Below are positions 43,001-52,911 of a stretch of DNA of 62,095 nucleotides, piece after piece. The notes beneath the pieces were generated by a model. That model was not told where the DNA came from, searched no databases, and saw only the letters and a program-made list of their open reading frames with translations. The translations under genes were made by a program, and so were the position numbers. This DNA comes from an uncultured Clostridia bacterium. GTDB lineage: Bacteria > Bacillota > Clostridia > TANB77 > CAG-465. Location of the stretch: the NCBI GenBank assembly GCA_934162655.1, contig CAKPJL010000005.1, forward strand, positions 1 through 62,095, written 5' to 3'. Each line of letters opens with the position of its first letter. The first letter of the stretch is position 1.

Positions 43001-44575
43001 CTAATCTTTACTAATAATCACCCCTTCGGTTGTAAGTAACATCGAAGCCACACTTTCAGCATTTTCAAAAGCACTAATTTCCACTTTTAATGGATCTATA
43101 ATATTACACTCTTTTATATCTACAAATTTTTTTAAATCAACATCATATACCATTGAAAAATTTTTATTTTTTATATTATTTATTATAGGTTCTGCATTAA
43201 TACCAGAATTCTCTATAATTTGCCTTATTGGTTCTTTTGCAGCATCTACAACTATATTTGCTCCTATTAATTCTTCTTCATCTAAATCTTTAAATATCTT
43301 TTCTACATCATCTACGGCTTGCAAATATGATACTCCGCCACCAGTTACAATTCCATATTTTATTGCAGATTTTGCTGCTGATATTGCATCTTCTATTCTA
43401 AGTTTTTTCTCTATTTTTTCAAGTTCTGAATTAGCTCCAACCTTGATTATAGCAATTCCACCACTAAATTTAGCAATTCTTTTTTCTATTTCAGCTCTCT
43501 CATAATCATCTACTTCAAGTTTTACTTGCTCTTTTAAATTTTCTACTCTTCTTTTTATTTTATCCCTATCTCCTTTACCGCCAATTATTACTGTACTATT
43601 TTTGCCTATATTTATTTTTTCTGCTATTCCTAAATCTTTTATTGTTATATCTTCTAATTTTGTGTTTATATCAGACGATATAAATTTACCACCTGTAAGT
43701 ATTGCTATATCTTCTAAAATCTCTTTTCTTTTGTCTCCATAACTTGGTGCTTTTATAACAACTATATCTAAAATTCCACTTAACTTATTTACAAGTAATG
43801 TAGATACTACTTCGTTTTCCATATCATCTGCAATTATAACCAGTTTGGAAGAAGTATTCATTACTTCTTCTAATATATTTACAATTTCATTTACGCTGTA
43901 AATTTTTTTATCTGTAATTAATACATAAGGAGTATTAAAATTTACCTCATTTTTTTGTATATCTGTAACCATATATGGTGAGATGTATCCACAATCTAGC
44001 TGCATTCCACACACTACATCCACATCAATAGATGAAGTTTTTGTCTCTTCAACCATTATTACTCCATCACATGTTATTTTTTCAAAAGTATCTGCAATTA
44101 AATCACCTATTTTTTTATCGTTTGCAGATATTGTTGCAATTTTTCTAATGTCATCTATTTTGCTTGTAGTTTTACTCATATTTTTTAGTGATTTTATTAT
44201 TTCATCTTTTGCCTTGTCCATACCTGACTTTACCTTTAAAAAGTTTCTGACATTTGAAATTTTTTGCATACCTTCATTTATCATTTTTTGTGCTAGCACA
44301 ATAGATGTAGTAGTACCATCACCTGCTATTTCATTAGTCCTTAGAGATGCTTCTTTTACTACTTTTGCCCCTATATTTTCATATCTATCTTGAAATTCTA
44401 TACTTTTAGCTATTGTTGCACCATCATTGGTTATAATAGGAGACTTTTTGTCTATATCAACTATAACATTTCTGCCTTTTGGTCCTAATGTAACTTTTAC
44501 AATATCAGATAGTTTATTTACACCATCTACAATTTTTAATCTTGCATCTTGCCCATATTTTATATCTTCTATCAT
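43001..44575 (-). CDS. groEL: Chaperonin GroEL, divergent and without the GGM tail
   Basis: This 60-kDa chaperonin has VTLGPKGRNVIVDID, NEIAGDGTTTSIVLAQ and GGGVSYLQAVDDV. It is 524 residues, about 15-20 shorter than most, and ends SMLLTTEGVIISKD without the Gly-Gly-Met tail. Several usually invariant segments differ (VEETKTSSIDVDVVCGMQLD instead of the common EES-TxxxELxVVEGMQFD type). It pairs with groES, 8 bases upstream. No CIRCE operator was found before the operon. Confidence 0.92.
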   Translation of the reverse strand: MIEDIKYGQDARLKIVDGVNKLSDIVKVTLGPKGRNVIVDIDKKSPIITNDGATIAKSIEFQDRYENIGAKVVKEASLRTNEIAGDGTTTSIVLAQKMINEGMQKISNVRNFLKVKSGMDKAKDEIIKSLKNMSKTTSKIDDIRKIATISANDKKIGDLIADTFEKITCDGVIMVEETKTSSIDVDVVCGMQLDCGYISPYMVTDIQKNEVNFNTPYVLITDKKIYSVNEIVNILEEVMNTSSKLVIIADDMENEVVSTLLVNKLSGILDIVVIKAPSYGDKRKEILEDIAILTGGKFISSDINTKLEDITIKDLGIAEKINIGKNSTVIIGGKGDRDKIKRRVENLKEQVKLEVDDYERAEIEKRIAKFSGGIAIIKVGANSELEKIEKKLRIEDAISAAKSAIKYGIVTGGGVSYLQAVDDVEKIFKDLDEEELIGANIVVDAAKEPIRQIIENSGINAEPIINNIKNKNFSMVYDVDLKKFVDIKECNIIDPLKVEISAFENAESVASMLLTTEGVIISKD

Positions 44576-44582
44576 AACCCCC

Positions 44583-44831
44583 CTAATCTATTATTGCTAA
44601 AACATCATCTTGTTTAATAATCAAATATTCTACTTTTTTATAATTTACTTTTACACCGGAATAATTGTTAATTATAATTTTACTTCCTATATCTATATTA
44701 TCAATCTTTTTCCCAAGCTGTATTACTTCTACTATCTGCACATCATCATTTGTATCTTGCATCAGTATTAATCCATTTGTCTTACTTTTTTCTAATTTAA
44801 CTAATATATTATTTGCAAGTGGTTTTATCAT
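44583..44831 (-). CDS. groES: Co-chaperonin GroES, short form
   Basis: At 82 residues it is about 12 shorter than typical GroES. IKPLANNILVKLEK at the start and VEYLIIKQDDVLAIID at the end are family hallmarks. The mobile loop is shortened (SKTNGLILMQDTND), with GLILMQ in place of GGIVLP-like residues. It leads the groES-groEL operon. Confidence 0.88.
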   Translation of the reverse strand: MIKPLANNILVKLEKSKTNGLILMQDTNDDVQIVEVIQLGKKIDNIDIGSKIIINNYSGVKVNYKKVEYLIIKQDDVLAIID

Positions 44832-44892
44832 AATTCCTCCTTTATTTTCTTTTACTTATATATTAAAAATATAATAATTTTATACTAAAAAT

Positions 44893-44916
44893 ATGTACAC
44901 TTTATTTAAGTGTACA
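44893..44916 (-). terminator. Terminator of pyrG
   Basis: Arms ATGTACACTT and AAGTGTACAT lie just beyond the pyrG stop, with TTTTT on the minus strand. Confidence 0.8.
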
Positions 44917-44934
44917 TACTTTAATAATATTTTA

Positions 44935-46533
44935 CTATTTTTCTTTTGCTGCCTTTACTAGCCCTACAAATAATGGAGCTGGTCTATCTGGTCTTGATTT
45001 AAATTCAGGATGAAATTGACATGCTATAAAAAACTTTTTATCTTTTAATTCCACTATTTCAACAAGTTTTCCATCTGGCGATGTGCCAGAGCATATTAGT
45101 CCAGCATTTTCTAAGTCTTTTTTATAATAATTATTATACTCAAATCTATGTCTATGTCTTTCTAAAATTCTATCTTTTTTATATAATTTATATGCTAAAC
45201 TATCTTTATTCAATATGCACTCATACTTTCCAAGTCGCATTGTTCCGCCTTTTTTATCTACTTGTTTTTGTTCATCCATAATGTGAATAACTTGATTTTT
45301 AGAATTACTATCAAACTCCTCTGAATTTGCATCTTTAAGTCCTAAAACATCTCTTGCATATTCCACCACCGTCATCTGCATTCCTAAGCAAATACCAAGA
45401 AAAGGTATATCATTTTGTCTTGCATACTTTATAGTATTTATCTTCCCTTCAATTCCTCTATTACCAAATCCACCTGGAACAACTATTCCATCCAAGTCAC
45501 CTAACAAAATATTTGAATTTTTTGCTGTAACTTCTTCTGAATCTATATATTTTATATTTACTTTTACATTATTTTCAAAACCAGCATGATATAAACTTTC
45601 TGTAACAGATAAATATGAATCTTCAAGCTTCACATATTTTCCTACTATACCTATTGTAACTTGCCTATCTTTCTTTTGTCTTATATTACTAATCATTTTT
45701 TCCCATTTTTGGTTATTTGCTTCAATTTTTGGAAGATTTAAATGTTTGCAAACCTGTCTTGCAAGACCTTCATCTTCAAGCATTAGTGGAACTGCATACA
45801 AATTGTCAGCTGTTAAGTTAGCTATAACATTTTCTTTTTTCACATTACAAAACAAAGATAATTTTTCCTTTATACTATCTGGTATTTTAGTGTCACTTCT
45901 ACATACTAAAATATCTGGTTTTATTCCAAGAGATTGTAATTCTTTTACAGAGTGTTGTGTTGGTTTTGATTTAATTTCATTTGAACCTGTTATATATGGA
46001 AGTAAAGTAACATGTATATATATAACATCACTATTTTCTTTTTCAATGCCAACTTGTCGAATTGCTTCTAAAAAAGCTAAACTTTCAATGTCACCAACAG
46101 TCCCCCCAAGTTCAGTTATTACAATATCTATATTGCTGTTTTCAAAACTATAAATGTTTTCTTTTATTTCATTAGTTATATGAGGTATTACTTGAACTGT
46201 TTTTCCTAAATAATCTCCTCTTCTTTCTTTATTTATTACACTTTGATAAATTTTCCCAGAAGTTACACTGGAATTTTTAGTTAAATTTTCATCTATAAAT
46301 CTTTCGTAGTGACCTAAATCTAAATCTGTTTCTGCACCATCGTCAGTTACGAAAACTTCACCATGTTCATATGGACTCATTGTTCCTGGATCAACATTAA
46401 TATATGGATCAAATTTTTGTATAGTTACTTTGTAACCTCTATTTTTTAATAATCTTCCAAGTGAAGCCGCAGTTATACCTTTTCCAAGACCAGATACTAC
46501 CCCGCCTGTAACAAAAATATATTTTGTATTCAT
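44935..46533 (-). CDS. pyrG: CTP synthase
   Basis: This is a full-length enzyme of 532 residues that makes CTP from UTP. The synthetase domain begins with FVTGGVVSGLGKGITAASLG. The C-terminal glutaminase domain has the catalytic Cys in FLGICLGMQMTVVEYARD and the His/Glu in CQFHPEFKSRP. AGGAGG precedes the ATG. A long palindrome upstream is a likely attenuator. Confidence 0.97.
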   Translation of the reverse strand: MNTKYIFVTGGVVSGLGKGITAASLGRLLKNRGYKVTIQKFDPYINVDPGTMSPYEHGEVFVTDDGAETDLDLGHYERFIDENLTKNSSVTSGKIYQSVINKERRGDYLGKTVQVIPHITNEIKENIYSFENSNIDIVITELGGTVGDIESLAFLEAIRQVGIEKENSDVIYIHVTLLPYITGSNEIKSKPTQHSVKELQSLGIKPDILVCRSDTKIPDSIKEKLSLFCNVKKENVIANLTADNLYAVPLMLEDEGLARQVCKHLNLPKIEANNQKWEKMISNIRQKKDRQVTIGIVGKYVKLEDSYLSVTESLYHAGFENNVKVNIKYIDSEEVTAKNSNILLGDLDGIVVPGGFGNRGIEGKINTIKYARQNDIPFLGICLGMQMTVVEYARDVLGLKDANSEEFDSNSKNQVIHIMDEQKQVDKKGGTMRLGKYECILNKDSLAYKLYKKDRILERHRHRFEYNNYYKKDLENAGLICSGTSPDGKLVEIVELKDKKFFIACQFHPEFKSRPDRPAPLFVGLVKAAKEK

Positions 46534-46561
46534 AATTACCTCCTATAAAAAAACAAAAAAA

Positions 46562-46606
46562 TAGATTTAAAAAATCTACTCCAAAAAGGGGTTTTTTTTA
46601 AATCTA
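46562..46606 (-). promoter_or_regulatory. pyrG: Probable pyrG leader attenuator hairpin
   Basis: On the minus strand a 13-bp perfect stem, TAGATTTAAAAAA with TTTTTTAAATCTA, is followed by a T run, ending about 20 bases before the pyrG ribosome site. The loop contains CCCC and GGAG tracts. Gram-positive pyrG genes are known to use terminator attenuation relieved by reiterative G addition at low CTP, so this is the obvious reading. On the plus strand, ACTCC-AAAAA-GGGGT with T8 could also act as a terminator. Confidence 0.55.
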
Positions 46607-46741
46607 TATTTATATTATATATACTAGCACTTTATTTTTAATAAATCAATCTCTTTTGTAAAATTTTTTTATATTTTGTAAATTTATATAACACAATTTC
46701 ATATAATTTTTTAGTTAGATTTTTAATAATGGAGGTATTTT

Positions 46742-48596
46742 ATGTGTGGTTATTCAGGCTTTTGTAATTTAGATTGTAACATTTCAACTTCTAACAATAT
46801 ACGTGTTATAAAAAAAATAACAAATAAACTAGCTCACCGTGGCCCGGATGAAGAAAATTACTTTATAAATAAACATATTAACTTAGGTCACAGAAGATTA
46901 ATAATTGTAGATGCAAAAAATGGAAAACAGCCAATGAGTGCAAAATACAAGGGAAATACTTATATTTTAGTATATAACGGACAATTATATAACACAAAAG
47001 ATATTAGAGATAAGCTAATTAACGCTGGATTTAGTTTTAATGGCTATTCTGATACAGAAGTAATACTAAAAGCTTTTATACATTATGGTCCAAAAATTCT
47101 AAAAGAATTTAACCGGAATATTTAGCTTTGCTATATGGAATGAAAATAAACAAGAATTGACTTTAGTAAGAGATCATTTTGGAATTAAACCCCTATATTA
47201 TACAATTTTTAACAATACACTTATTTTTTCATCAGAAATAAAATCAATATTAAGCTATCCAAAGTTTGAGGCCAAAATAGACAAAAATGGCATATGTGAA
47301 TTATTTGGTATAGGACCTGCACATACACCTGGCACTTGTGTTTTCAAAAATATATATGAGATAAAACCAGCACATTATGCTATATTTAACAAAAATGGTT
47401 TTAAAACATATAAGTTTTGGGAAATGGCAACACAGCCACATAATGACGATTTTGAAACTACATGCAAAAAAGTTCATTTTCTACTAGATGATTCTATAAA
47501 AAGACAATTAGTATCTGATGTTCCACTGTGTTCTATGCTATCTGGTGGACTTGATTCTAGTATAATTGTTGCATATGCAAGCAATTACTATAAATCAATA
47601 AATAAACCTGCATTAAAAACTTTATCGGTTGATTATGTTGATAATGATAAAAATTTTATTAAAAGTGATTTTTTACCAGATTCTGATAAATACTACATTG
47701 ATATAATGAAAAATACATTTAATACAGATCATTCAACAATAATACTTGACACCCCAGAACTTGCAAAATACTTAGAAGATGCTATGATAGCAAGAGATTT
47801 TCCTGGTATGGCAGATGTAGATTCATCAATGCTCCTATTTTGTAAGAATATAAAAAAATACGCAACAGTTGCATTATCTGGCGAATGTTCAGATGAGATA
47901 TTTGCAGGTTATCCTTGGTTTTTTAGAGAAGATACACTAAATAGTAATACTTTCCCGTGGTCAATAGCAACTTCCGAAAGACAGGAATTATTAAATAAAA
48001 ATATTTCAAATAAAATAAATTTAAAAGACTATATTGATTATAGATATAATCAAAGTATATCAAATATCAAATTTGATAAAAGTGATTCTAGTCAAACAAA
48101 GGAAAAAAGAGTAATATCTTACTTAACTATAAATTGGTTTATGCAAACACTACTTGATAGATCTGATAGAATGAGTATGTATAATGGTTTGGAGTTAAGA
48201 GTTCCTTTTTGCGATTATAGATTAGTACAATACATGTGGAATGTACCATGGGAAATGAAGGCTTATAAAAATAGAGAAAAAAGTATGTTAAGACATATAG
48301 TAAAAGATTTACTTCCCGATGAAATAGTTAACAGAAAAAAAAGTCCATATCCTAAGACTCATAATCCTACTTATTTAAATACGGTGAAAAATATGATTAC
48401 AAAAATCATGGAAGACCCTAATGCACCAATTAACAGCTTACTTAATAGAGAGTATATTTTAGAAATTTTAAGGACAAATGGTGAATCGTTTAAGAGACCA
48501 TGGTTTGGTCAACTTATGACTGGACCTCAACTCATGGCATATCTTTGCCAAATAAATATGTGGCTTGAGAGATATAATCCGAAATTAGACATTTAA
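46742..48596 (+). pseudogene. asnB: Asparagine synthase (glutamine-hydrolysing), frameshifted
   Basis: The first frame 46742-47125 begins MCGYSGFCN with the Cys2 glutaminase nucleophile and LAHRGPDEENY, and stops after KEFNRNI. The second frame 47157-48596 continues LVRDHFGIKPLYY through the PP-loop MLSGGLDSSIIVAYAS and ends normally. Removing one C from AACCGG at 47111-47116 gives NGIFSFAIWNE and one continuous 617-codon gene of normal AsnB length. The break is a single base in an otherwise intact gene, so a base error is as likely as real loss. GGAGG precedes the ATG. Confidence 0.88.
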
Positions 48597-48679
48597 AATT
48601 TATCACCATTATAACTAATTTTTTAAAAACACTATACAAAAGTATTTTTTATATAGTATAATTAATTTTAGGTGGTACT

Positions 48680-50146
48680 ATGGATACAAATGAAATATTA
48701 GAAAACTATTTAATAAGTAATGGTTGCAGCATATCTAATAAATATGGATATATCTTAGATGATGATTACGATTACCTAAAAGATGAAAAATCAAAAAAAG
48801 TAGAAATTGCTTCAAAAACTATATCACTTGATAAACCAAGTAAAAATACAGTAAAACTTAATGTAGTTATGTTTAACTCCAAATATATACTACATAGCTA
48901 TATGACAAAACATTTAAATGAAATGACAAGTGACATAGCAAACTTTTCCAACTTTTTATTTAACGCTGGTTTGGTATATTTTACTGATTATTTAAAATAT
49001 TTAAATAACAAATTTAGTATTGATGAGAAGCTATTAAACAATTTAATAAATCTAACAAATGCTAACATAAAGAGTTTAAAAGAAAGTTTAAACCAAACAA
49101 TTATAAGACATCAAAATAAGATGAATCAAATCAATCAAGATATAACAAATAGTATTAATAACAGTAACGCTAGAACAATAGCTGAAGCTGCAAACGCTGC
49201 AAGATATACTTTTGGTCAAGTTGATTATTCTTCATCCCTTTTTGGAGATGGATATTTAGCATATGGTTCTAGTTTTTCTGTAACAGGAAAAAGTCAGGCA
49301 ACTCTAAACAATGAAATTAATTCAAATATATCTTATGCTAATTTTTTAGGAAGCAAAAATAAAAACATAGCAAATCAAGAAATTTTAATTGAAACTTATG
49401 ATATGTTTTTAAATTTAATTGACAAATTTAACTTTGATTTAAAAGAGATACTTATGTTAAAATTGCCAAATTTATTTAATGAATATATTATAAAAAATGA
49501 TAGTGATTTACAAAAAAATCCTACTAACTTAAATTCATGGATGAAAATAGTAAAAGATATTAATAAAGAAGATTTTGATAAACTAAAAGAAATTCTTGAC
49601 TTTTATGAATTAAATATATTGTCTTATATTAAATCAAAAGCCATTTCTAATATATTAAACTATTATAATGAAAATAATAAATGCGATTACGAGGATAATT
49701 ATCTTCAATTATATAGATTTTTCACCAATAATGGCGATATAACAGTAGAAAAAGATTTTCAAAATAAAATTTACAATAGTGTACTTTCAAAGGCATCAAG
49801 TGATAAGTTAAAATTAGATGATAAAGTAATTATTATAAATGATTGTGATTATTTAACTAAGGAAAATAAAGATAAAATAATAAAAAAATTTAGGGACGAA
49901 AAAAAAGCCACAAAAAAATTTAACAAATCTATTCTTACTAAAGTTATACTTTTGATGATTCCACTTATAGCAATAATTGCATTTTTAGTATATTTTATTT
50001 TAGGCTATTTTGGAAAATATGTGCTTATTGAACCTATATATAATTTAAAAGATGTCATATTTACACTAGGAATTGCCCCTTTACTACTTGTTACTATATT
50101 ACTCTTTGTAAATATAATAAGGGCACTTAAAAAATTATTTAAATAA
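48680..50146 (+). CDS. Large protein of unknown function with two C-terminal membrane helices
   Basis: The 488-residue protein has a long cytoplasmic, mostly helical, Asn- and Lys-rich region (1-410) and two hydrophobic segments at about 416-440 and 455-480. A Gly/Ser/Tyr-rich patch (FGDGYLAYGSSFSVTGKS) lies at about 190-215. AGGTGG precedes the ATG. It stands alone between asnB and the tRNA-Ser genes. No family was recognised. Confidence 0.7.
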   Translation: MDTNEILENYLISNGCSISNKYGYILDDDYDYLKDEKSKKVEIASKTISLDKPSKNTVKLNVVMFNSKYILHSYMTKHLNEMTSDIANFSNFLFNAGLVYFTDYLKYLNNKFSIDEKLLNNLINLTNANIKSLKESLNQTIIRHQNKMNQINQDITNSINNSNARTIAEAANAARYTFGQVDYSSSLFGDGYLAYGSSFSVTGKSQATLNNEINSNISYANFLGSKNKNIANQEILIETYDMFLNLIDKFNFDLKEILMLKLPNLFNEYIIKNDSDLQKNPTNLNSWMKIVKDINKEDFDKLKEILDFYELNILSYIKSKAISNILNYYNENNKCDYEDNYLQLYRFFTNNGDITVEKDFQNKIYNSVLSKASSDKLKLDDKVIIINDCDYLTKENKDKIIKKFRDEKKATKKFNKSILTKVILLMIPLIAIIAFLVYFILGYFGKYVLIEPIYNLKDVIFTLGIAPLLLVTILLFVNIIRALKKLFK

Positions 50147-50150
50147 AAAT

Positions 50151-50182
50151 ATACCGATTAGCTAGTAACTAATCGGCATATT
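50151..50182. terminator. Terminator of the 488-aa gene
   Basis: Arms CCGATTAG and CTAATCGG are followed by ATTTTATTT. It also lies just beyond the 3' end of tRNA-Ser(GCT) and can serve both strands. Confidence 0.7.
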
Positions 50183-50187
50183 TTATT

Positions 50188-50277
50188 TGGCGGAGAGTGA
50201 GGGGATCGAACCCTCGCGCCCGTTACCAGACCTAACAGTTTAGCAAACTGTCCCCTTCACCACTTGGGTAACTCTCC
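50188..50277 (-). tRNA. tRNA-Ser (anticodon GCT)
   Basis: A 90-base type II tRNA with acceptor GGAGAGT/ACTCTCC, anticodon arm ACAGT-TTGCTAA-ACTGT, long variable arm and encoded CCA. It reads AGC/AGU codons. Confidence 0.95.
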
Positions 50278-50288
50278 ATATATTTTTA

Positions 50289-50318
50289 AAGCGGAATTAC
50301 TAAAAGTATATTCCGCTT
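50289..50318 (-). terminator. Hairpin between the two tRNA-Ser genes
   Basis: Arms AAGCGGAAT and ATTCCGCTT. On the minus strand it follows tRNA-Ser(TGA) and has a T/A-rich tail, so each tRNA may be a separate transcript. Confidence 0.65.
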
Positions 50319-50324
50319 ATTCTT

Positions 50325-50413
50325 TGGCGGAAGAGGTAGGATTCGAACCCACGGTACCTTTCGATATCACCAGTTTTCAAGACTGGCTCCTTAAACCACT
50401 CGGACACTCTTCC
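50325..50413 (-). tRNA. tRNA-Ser (anticodon TGA)
   Basis: An 89-base type II tRNA with acceptor GGAAGAG/CTCTTCC, anticodon arm CCAGT-CTTGAAA-ACTGG, long variable arm and encoded CCA. It reads UCN codons, chiefly UCA. Confidence 0.95.
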
Positions 50414-50450
50414 ACAAACTTGGTACAACATATATTATACCAGTTTTTTT

Positions 50451-50885
50451 TTATTTGTCAATACTTTTTTCCAATTTAGATGCTATTTCTTTCGGTAAAA
50501 TATTATAATATTTAATTTCATCAATATAAATTCTTTCAATTTCATATTTTCCATATTTTTCAATATTTACATTAGTCCATTCAGGGCCAGTCCCTGTTCC
50601 TATTATGCCTGATTTATGTTCACATAAATAAAACTTTTCATCTCTATTTAAATCTTCGTTAAATATCGATTCAAATTCACTTACTATTAAAATTTCTATT
50701 CCTAGCTCTTCTTTTACTTCTCGAATTAGAGTTTCTTCAAAAGTTTCATTTTCCTCTACATGTCCACCTGGAAATGTATAATAAACATATTCACTATCAC
50801 CATTATATTTTGTTCTTTTAATAGATATAAAATATTTACCTTTGTCATCCTTTTTTAATATAATTGCTCTTGATGTACTTTCCAA
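50451..50885 (-). CDS. Nudix hydrolase
   Basis: A 144-residue Nudix protein with the box GGHVEENETFEETLIREVKE followed by ELGIEI, matching GX5EX7REUXEEXGU. It would hydrolyse a nucleoside diphosphate-linked compound; the substrate is unknown. It starts 8 bases after parB stops and may be cotranscribed with parAB. Confidence 0.92.
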   Translation of the reverse strand: MESTSRAIILKKDDKGKYFISIKRTKYNGDSEYVYYTFPGGHVEENETFEETLIREVKEELGIEILIVSEFESIFNEDLNRDEKFYLCEHKSGIIGTGTGPEWTNVNIEKYGKYEIERIYIDEIKYYNILPKEIASKLEKSIDK

Positions 50886-50893
50886 AATATCAC

Positions 50894-51784
50894 CTACATT
50901 TTTATATTAAGTTTATTTAATATACTATCTAATCCTTCTTCATCATTATATTCAATAACAATTTTCCCATTTTTAGAACTAGAATTTAACTTAACATTAT
51001 ATCCAAAAAATTCTTTTAATTTGGTTTCTATATTCTTATAGTATACAGCATTAGGGCATTTTTTTTCTGGTTTTCTTACATACTCCTCTGAGCCATACAC
51101 TATTTTTTCTGCTTCCCTTACACTCAACTTTTTATCTATTATTTTTTGTGCAACTTCTAATTGCCTTGTTTTACTATCAAGTGCTAGAAGTGTTCTAGCA
51201 TGTCCTTCTGAAAGTTTGCCATCTAGTACATAATCAATAATTTTGTCTTGTAATTTCAAAAGTCTAACAGTGTTAGATACAGTTGAGACATTTTTTCCTG
51301 TAAGCTTTGCAACTTCTGTTGCAGAATACCCATCGATATCCATAAGTTCTTTTATAGCACGAGCTACCTCAATTACATTTAAATCTTCTCTTTGAATATT
51401 CTCTATTAATGCAACCTGTTTTTTCTTTGTATCAGTATAATCTTTTACAATTGCTGGTATAGTTTTAAGCCCTGCAAGTTTAGCTGCACGCCATCTTCTC
51501 TCACCTGCAACTATTGTATATCCATTTTTAGATTTTACTACAAGAATTGGTTGTATAACACCTTGCTCTTTTATAGAATCAGCAAGTTCTTGCAATTTTT
51601 CTTCATCAAATACTTTTCTTGGTTGTTCTACATCTGGCTCTACATCTACTATTTTTAATTCAATAACACTACCTAACTCTTTATTTTTTTCTTTTAATGG
51701 TTTTAATTCTGCTTTTACTTCTTCAGTATCCTCACCAAAAAAAGCATTAAGTCCTCTACCTAAACCTTTTTGAGTCTTTGCCAT
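50894..51784 (-). CDS. parB: Chromosome partitioning protein ParB (Spo0J)
   Basis: The protein has about 296 residues and begins MAKTQKGLGRGLNAFFGED. The CTPase domain motif is VAGERRWRAAKLAGL, the HTH lies at YSATEVAKLTGKNVSTVSNT, and there is a C-terminal dimerisation domain. The ATG at 51784 is used; the longer frame starts inside parA. It loads onto parS, likely the site at 54148-54163 in mnmG. Confidence 0.95.
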   Translation of the reverse strand: MAKTQKGLGRGLNAFFGEDTEEVKAELKPLKEKNKELGSVIELKIVDVEPDVEQPRKVFDEEKLQELADSIKEQGVIQPILVVKSKNGYTIVAGERRWRAAKLAGLKTIPAIVKDYTDTKKKQVALIENIQREDLNVIEVARAIKELMDIDGYSATEVAKLTGKNVSTVSNTVRLLKLQDKIIDYVLDGKLSEGHARTLLALDSKTRQLEVAQKIIDKKLSVREAEKIVYGSEEYVRKPEKKCPNAVYYKNIETKLKEFFGYNVKLNSSSKNGKIVIEYNDEEGLDSILNKLNIKM

Positions 51785-51791
51785 AGATTTT

Positions 51792-52562
51792 TTACACTTC
51801 CTTTTCATTTAATTTTATTAATTCTTTTGCTAATTTTTTATAAGTTTCTGCCCCTTTTGAGTCAGCATCATATAAATTTATTGGTAATGCGTGTGAAGGT
51901 GCCTCACTAAGCCTTATATTTCTTGGTATTACAGTTTGAAAAACCTTATTACCAAAAAATCTCTCAACTTCATCTGCAACTTGTTCTGATAGATTAGTTC
52001 TAGAATCATACATAGTAAGAAGTACACCTTCTATAACTAAATCTTTATTTAAATGTTTTTGAACAAGTTTAATAGTATTAACTAGTTGTCCAAGTCCTTC
52101 TAGTGCATAATACTCACATTGAATAGGAACAAGAACACTATCAGAAGCCGTAAAAGAATTAAGTGTAATAAGTCCTAAAGATGGTGGACAATCTATAAAT
52201 ATATAATCATATTCATCTTTTATAAGGTCTACTGCATCTTTTAATCTAGTTTCCCTTGAAACCATAGATACAAGTTCAATTTCAGCACCAGCAAGATTTA
52301 TATTTGCTGGACAGACATCTAATTTTTTAATCATAGTATGACAAATAGTGTCCTTTATTTCTATATCATCTATCAATACATTATATATAGATTTTTTATC
52401 CTTTGCATCCACCCCAAGTCCACTTGTAGCGTTTCCTTGTGGATCTATATCAATAAGAAGTACCTTTTTTCCTTTTTCAGCTACACAAGCACTAAGATTA
52501 ACGGCTGTGGTAGTTTTACCCACTCCTCCTTTTTGATTTGCTATCGCTATTACTTTTGCCAT
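51792..52562 (-). CDS. parA: Chromosome partitioning ATPase ParA (Soj)
   Basis: The 256-residue protein has the deviant Walker A ANQKGGVGKTTTAVNLSAC, LIDIDPQGNATSGLG and YIFIDCPPSLGLI. It is a Soj-type nucleoid-binding ATPase that works with ParB and influences DnaA. Its end touches the parB start. Confidence 0.96.
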   Translation of the reverse strand: MAKVIAIANQKGGVGKTTTAVNLSACVAEKGKKVLLIDIDPQGNATSGLGVDAKDKKSIYNVLIDDIEIKDTICHTMIKKLDVCPANINLAGAEIELVSMVSRETRLKDAVDLIKDEYDYIFIDCPPSLGLITLNSFTASDSVLVPIQCEYYALEGLGQLVNTIKLVQKHLNKDLVIEGVLLTMYDSRTNLSEQVADEVERFFGNKVFQTVIPRNIRLSEAPSHALPINLYDADSKGAETYKKLAKELIKLNEKEV

Positions 52563-52609
52563 ATTTTCACCCCATTAAATTTGATTATACTACAAAATTA
52601 TATAAAAAA

Positions 52610-52641
52610 AAAGAGAAAAACAAAAAATTATATGTTTTCTC
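52610..52641 (-). terminator. Terminator of the small gene before parA
   Basis: On the minus strand arms AGAGAAAA and TTTTCTCT are followed by a run of about nine T, overlapping the stop of the 60-aa gene. parA must therefore have its own promoter or depend on readthrough. Confidence 0.75.
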
Positions 52642-52823
52642 TAATTATTATTTTTAGATTTGTTATATACATCTTGCATAACATCTAAAAAAGTTTCTTC
52701 TGACTTTTTTAAAATGTCTTTATTGGTTCTATTCTCCTTATTTTTATTACTTGACATGCAACAAGCATTACTAGATATATTTATTATTTTTCCTACTTTT
52801 TTTATATCATTATCATAATTCAT
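52641..52823 (-). CDS. Small protein of unknown function between rsmG and parA
   Basis: The 60-residue, Asn/Lys/Ser-rich protein starts MNYDNDIKKVGKIINISSNA with a CC pair (NACCMSSNK) near the middle. GGGAGG precedes the ATG at 52823. The C-terminal half is helical (KKSEETFLDVMQDVYNKSKN). No family was recognised. Confidence 0.5.
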   Translation of the reverse strand: MNYDNDIKKVGKIINISSNACCMSSNKNKENRTNKDILKKSEETFLDVMQDVYNKSKNNN

Positions 52824-52911
52824 ATATACATCCTCCCACAAATTATCACAAGAAAATTAAATTTACTATCTATATTAATATTATACTATTTATTTCTAAA
52901 AAAATCCACTT

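Noticed and set aside
44832..44934. CIRCE operator before groES
   Set aside because: No TTAGCACTC/GAGTGCTAA inverted repeat was found.
50264..50479. 71-aa open frame over the tRNA-Ser region
   Set aside because: It is antisense to two tRNA genes and is a typical false gene.
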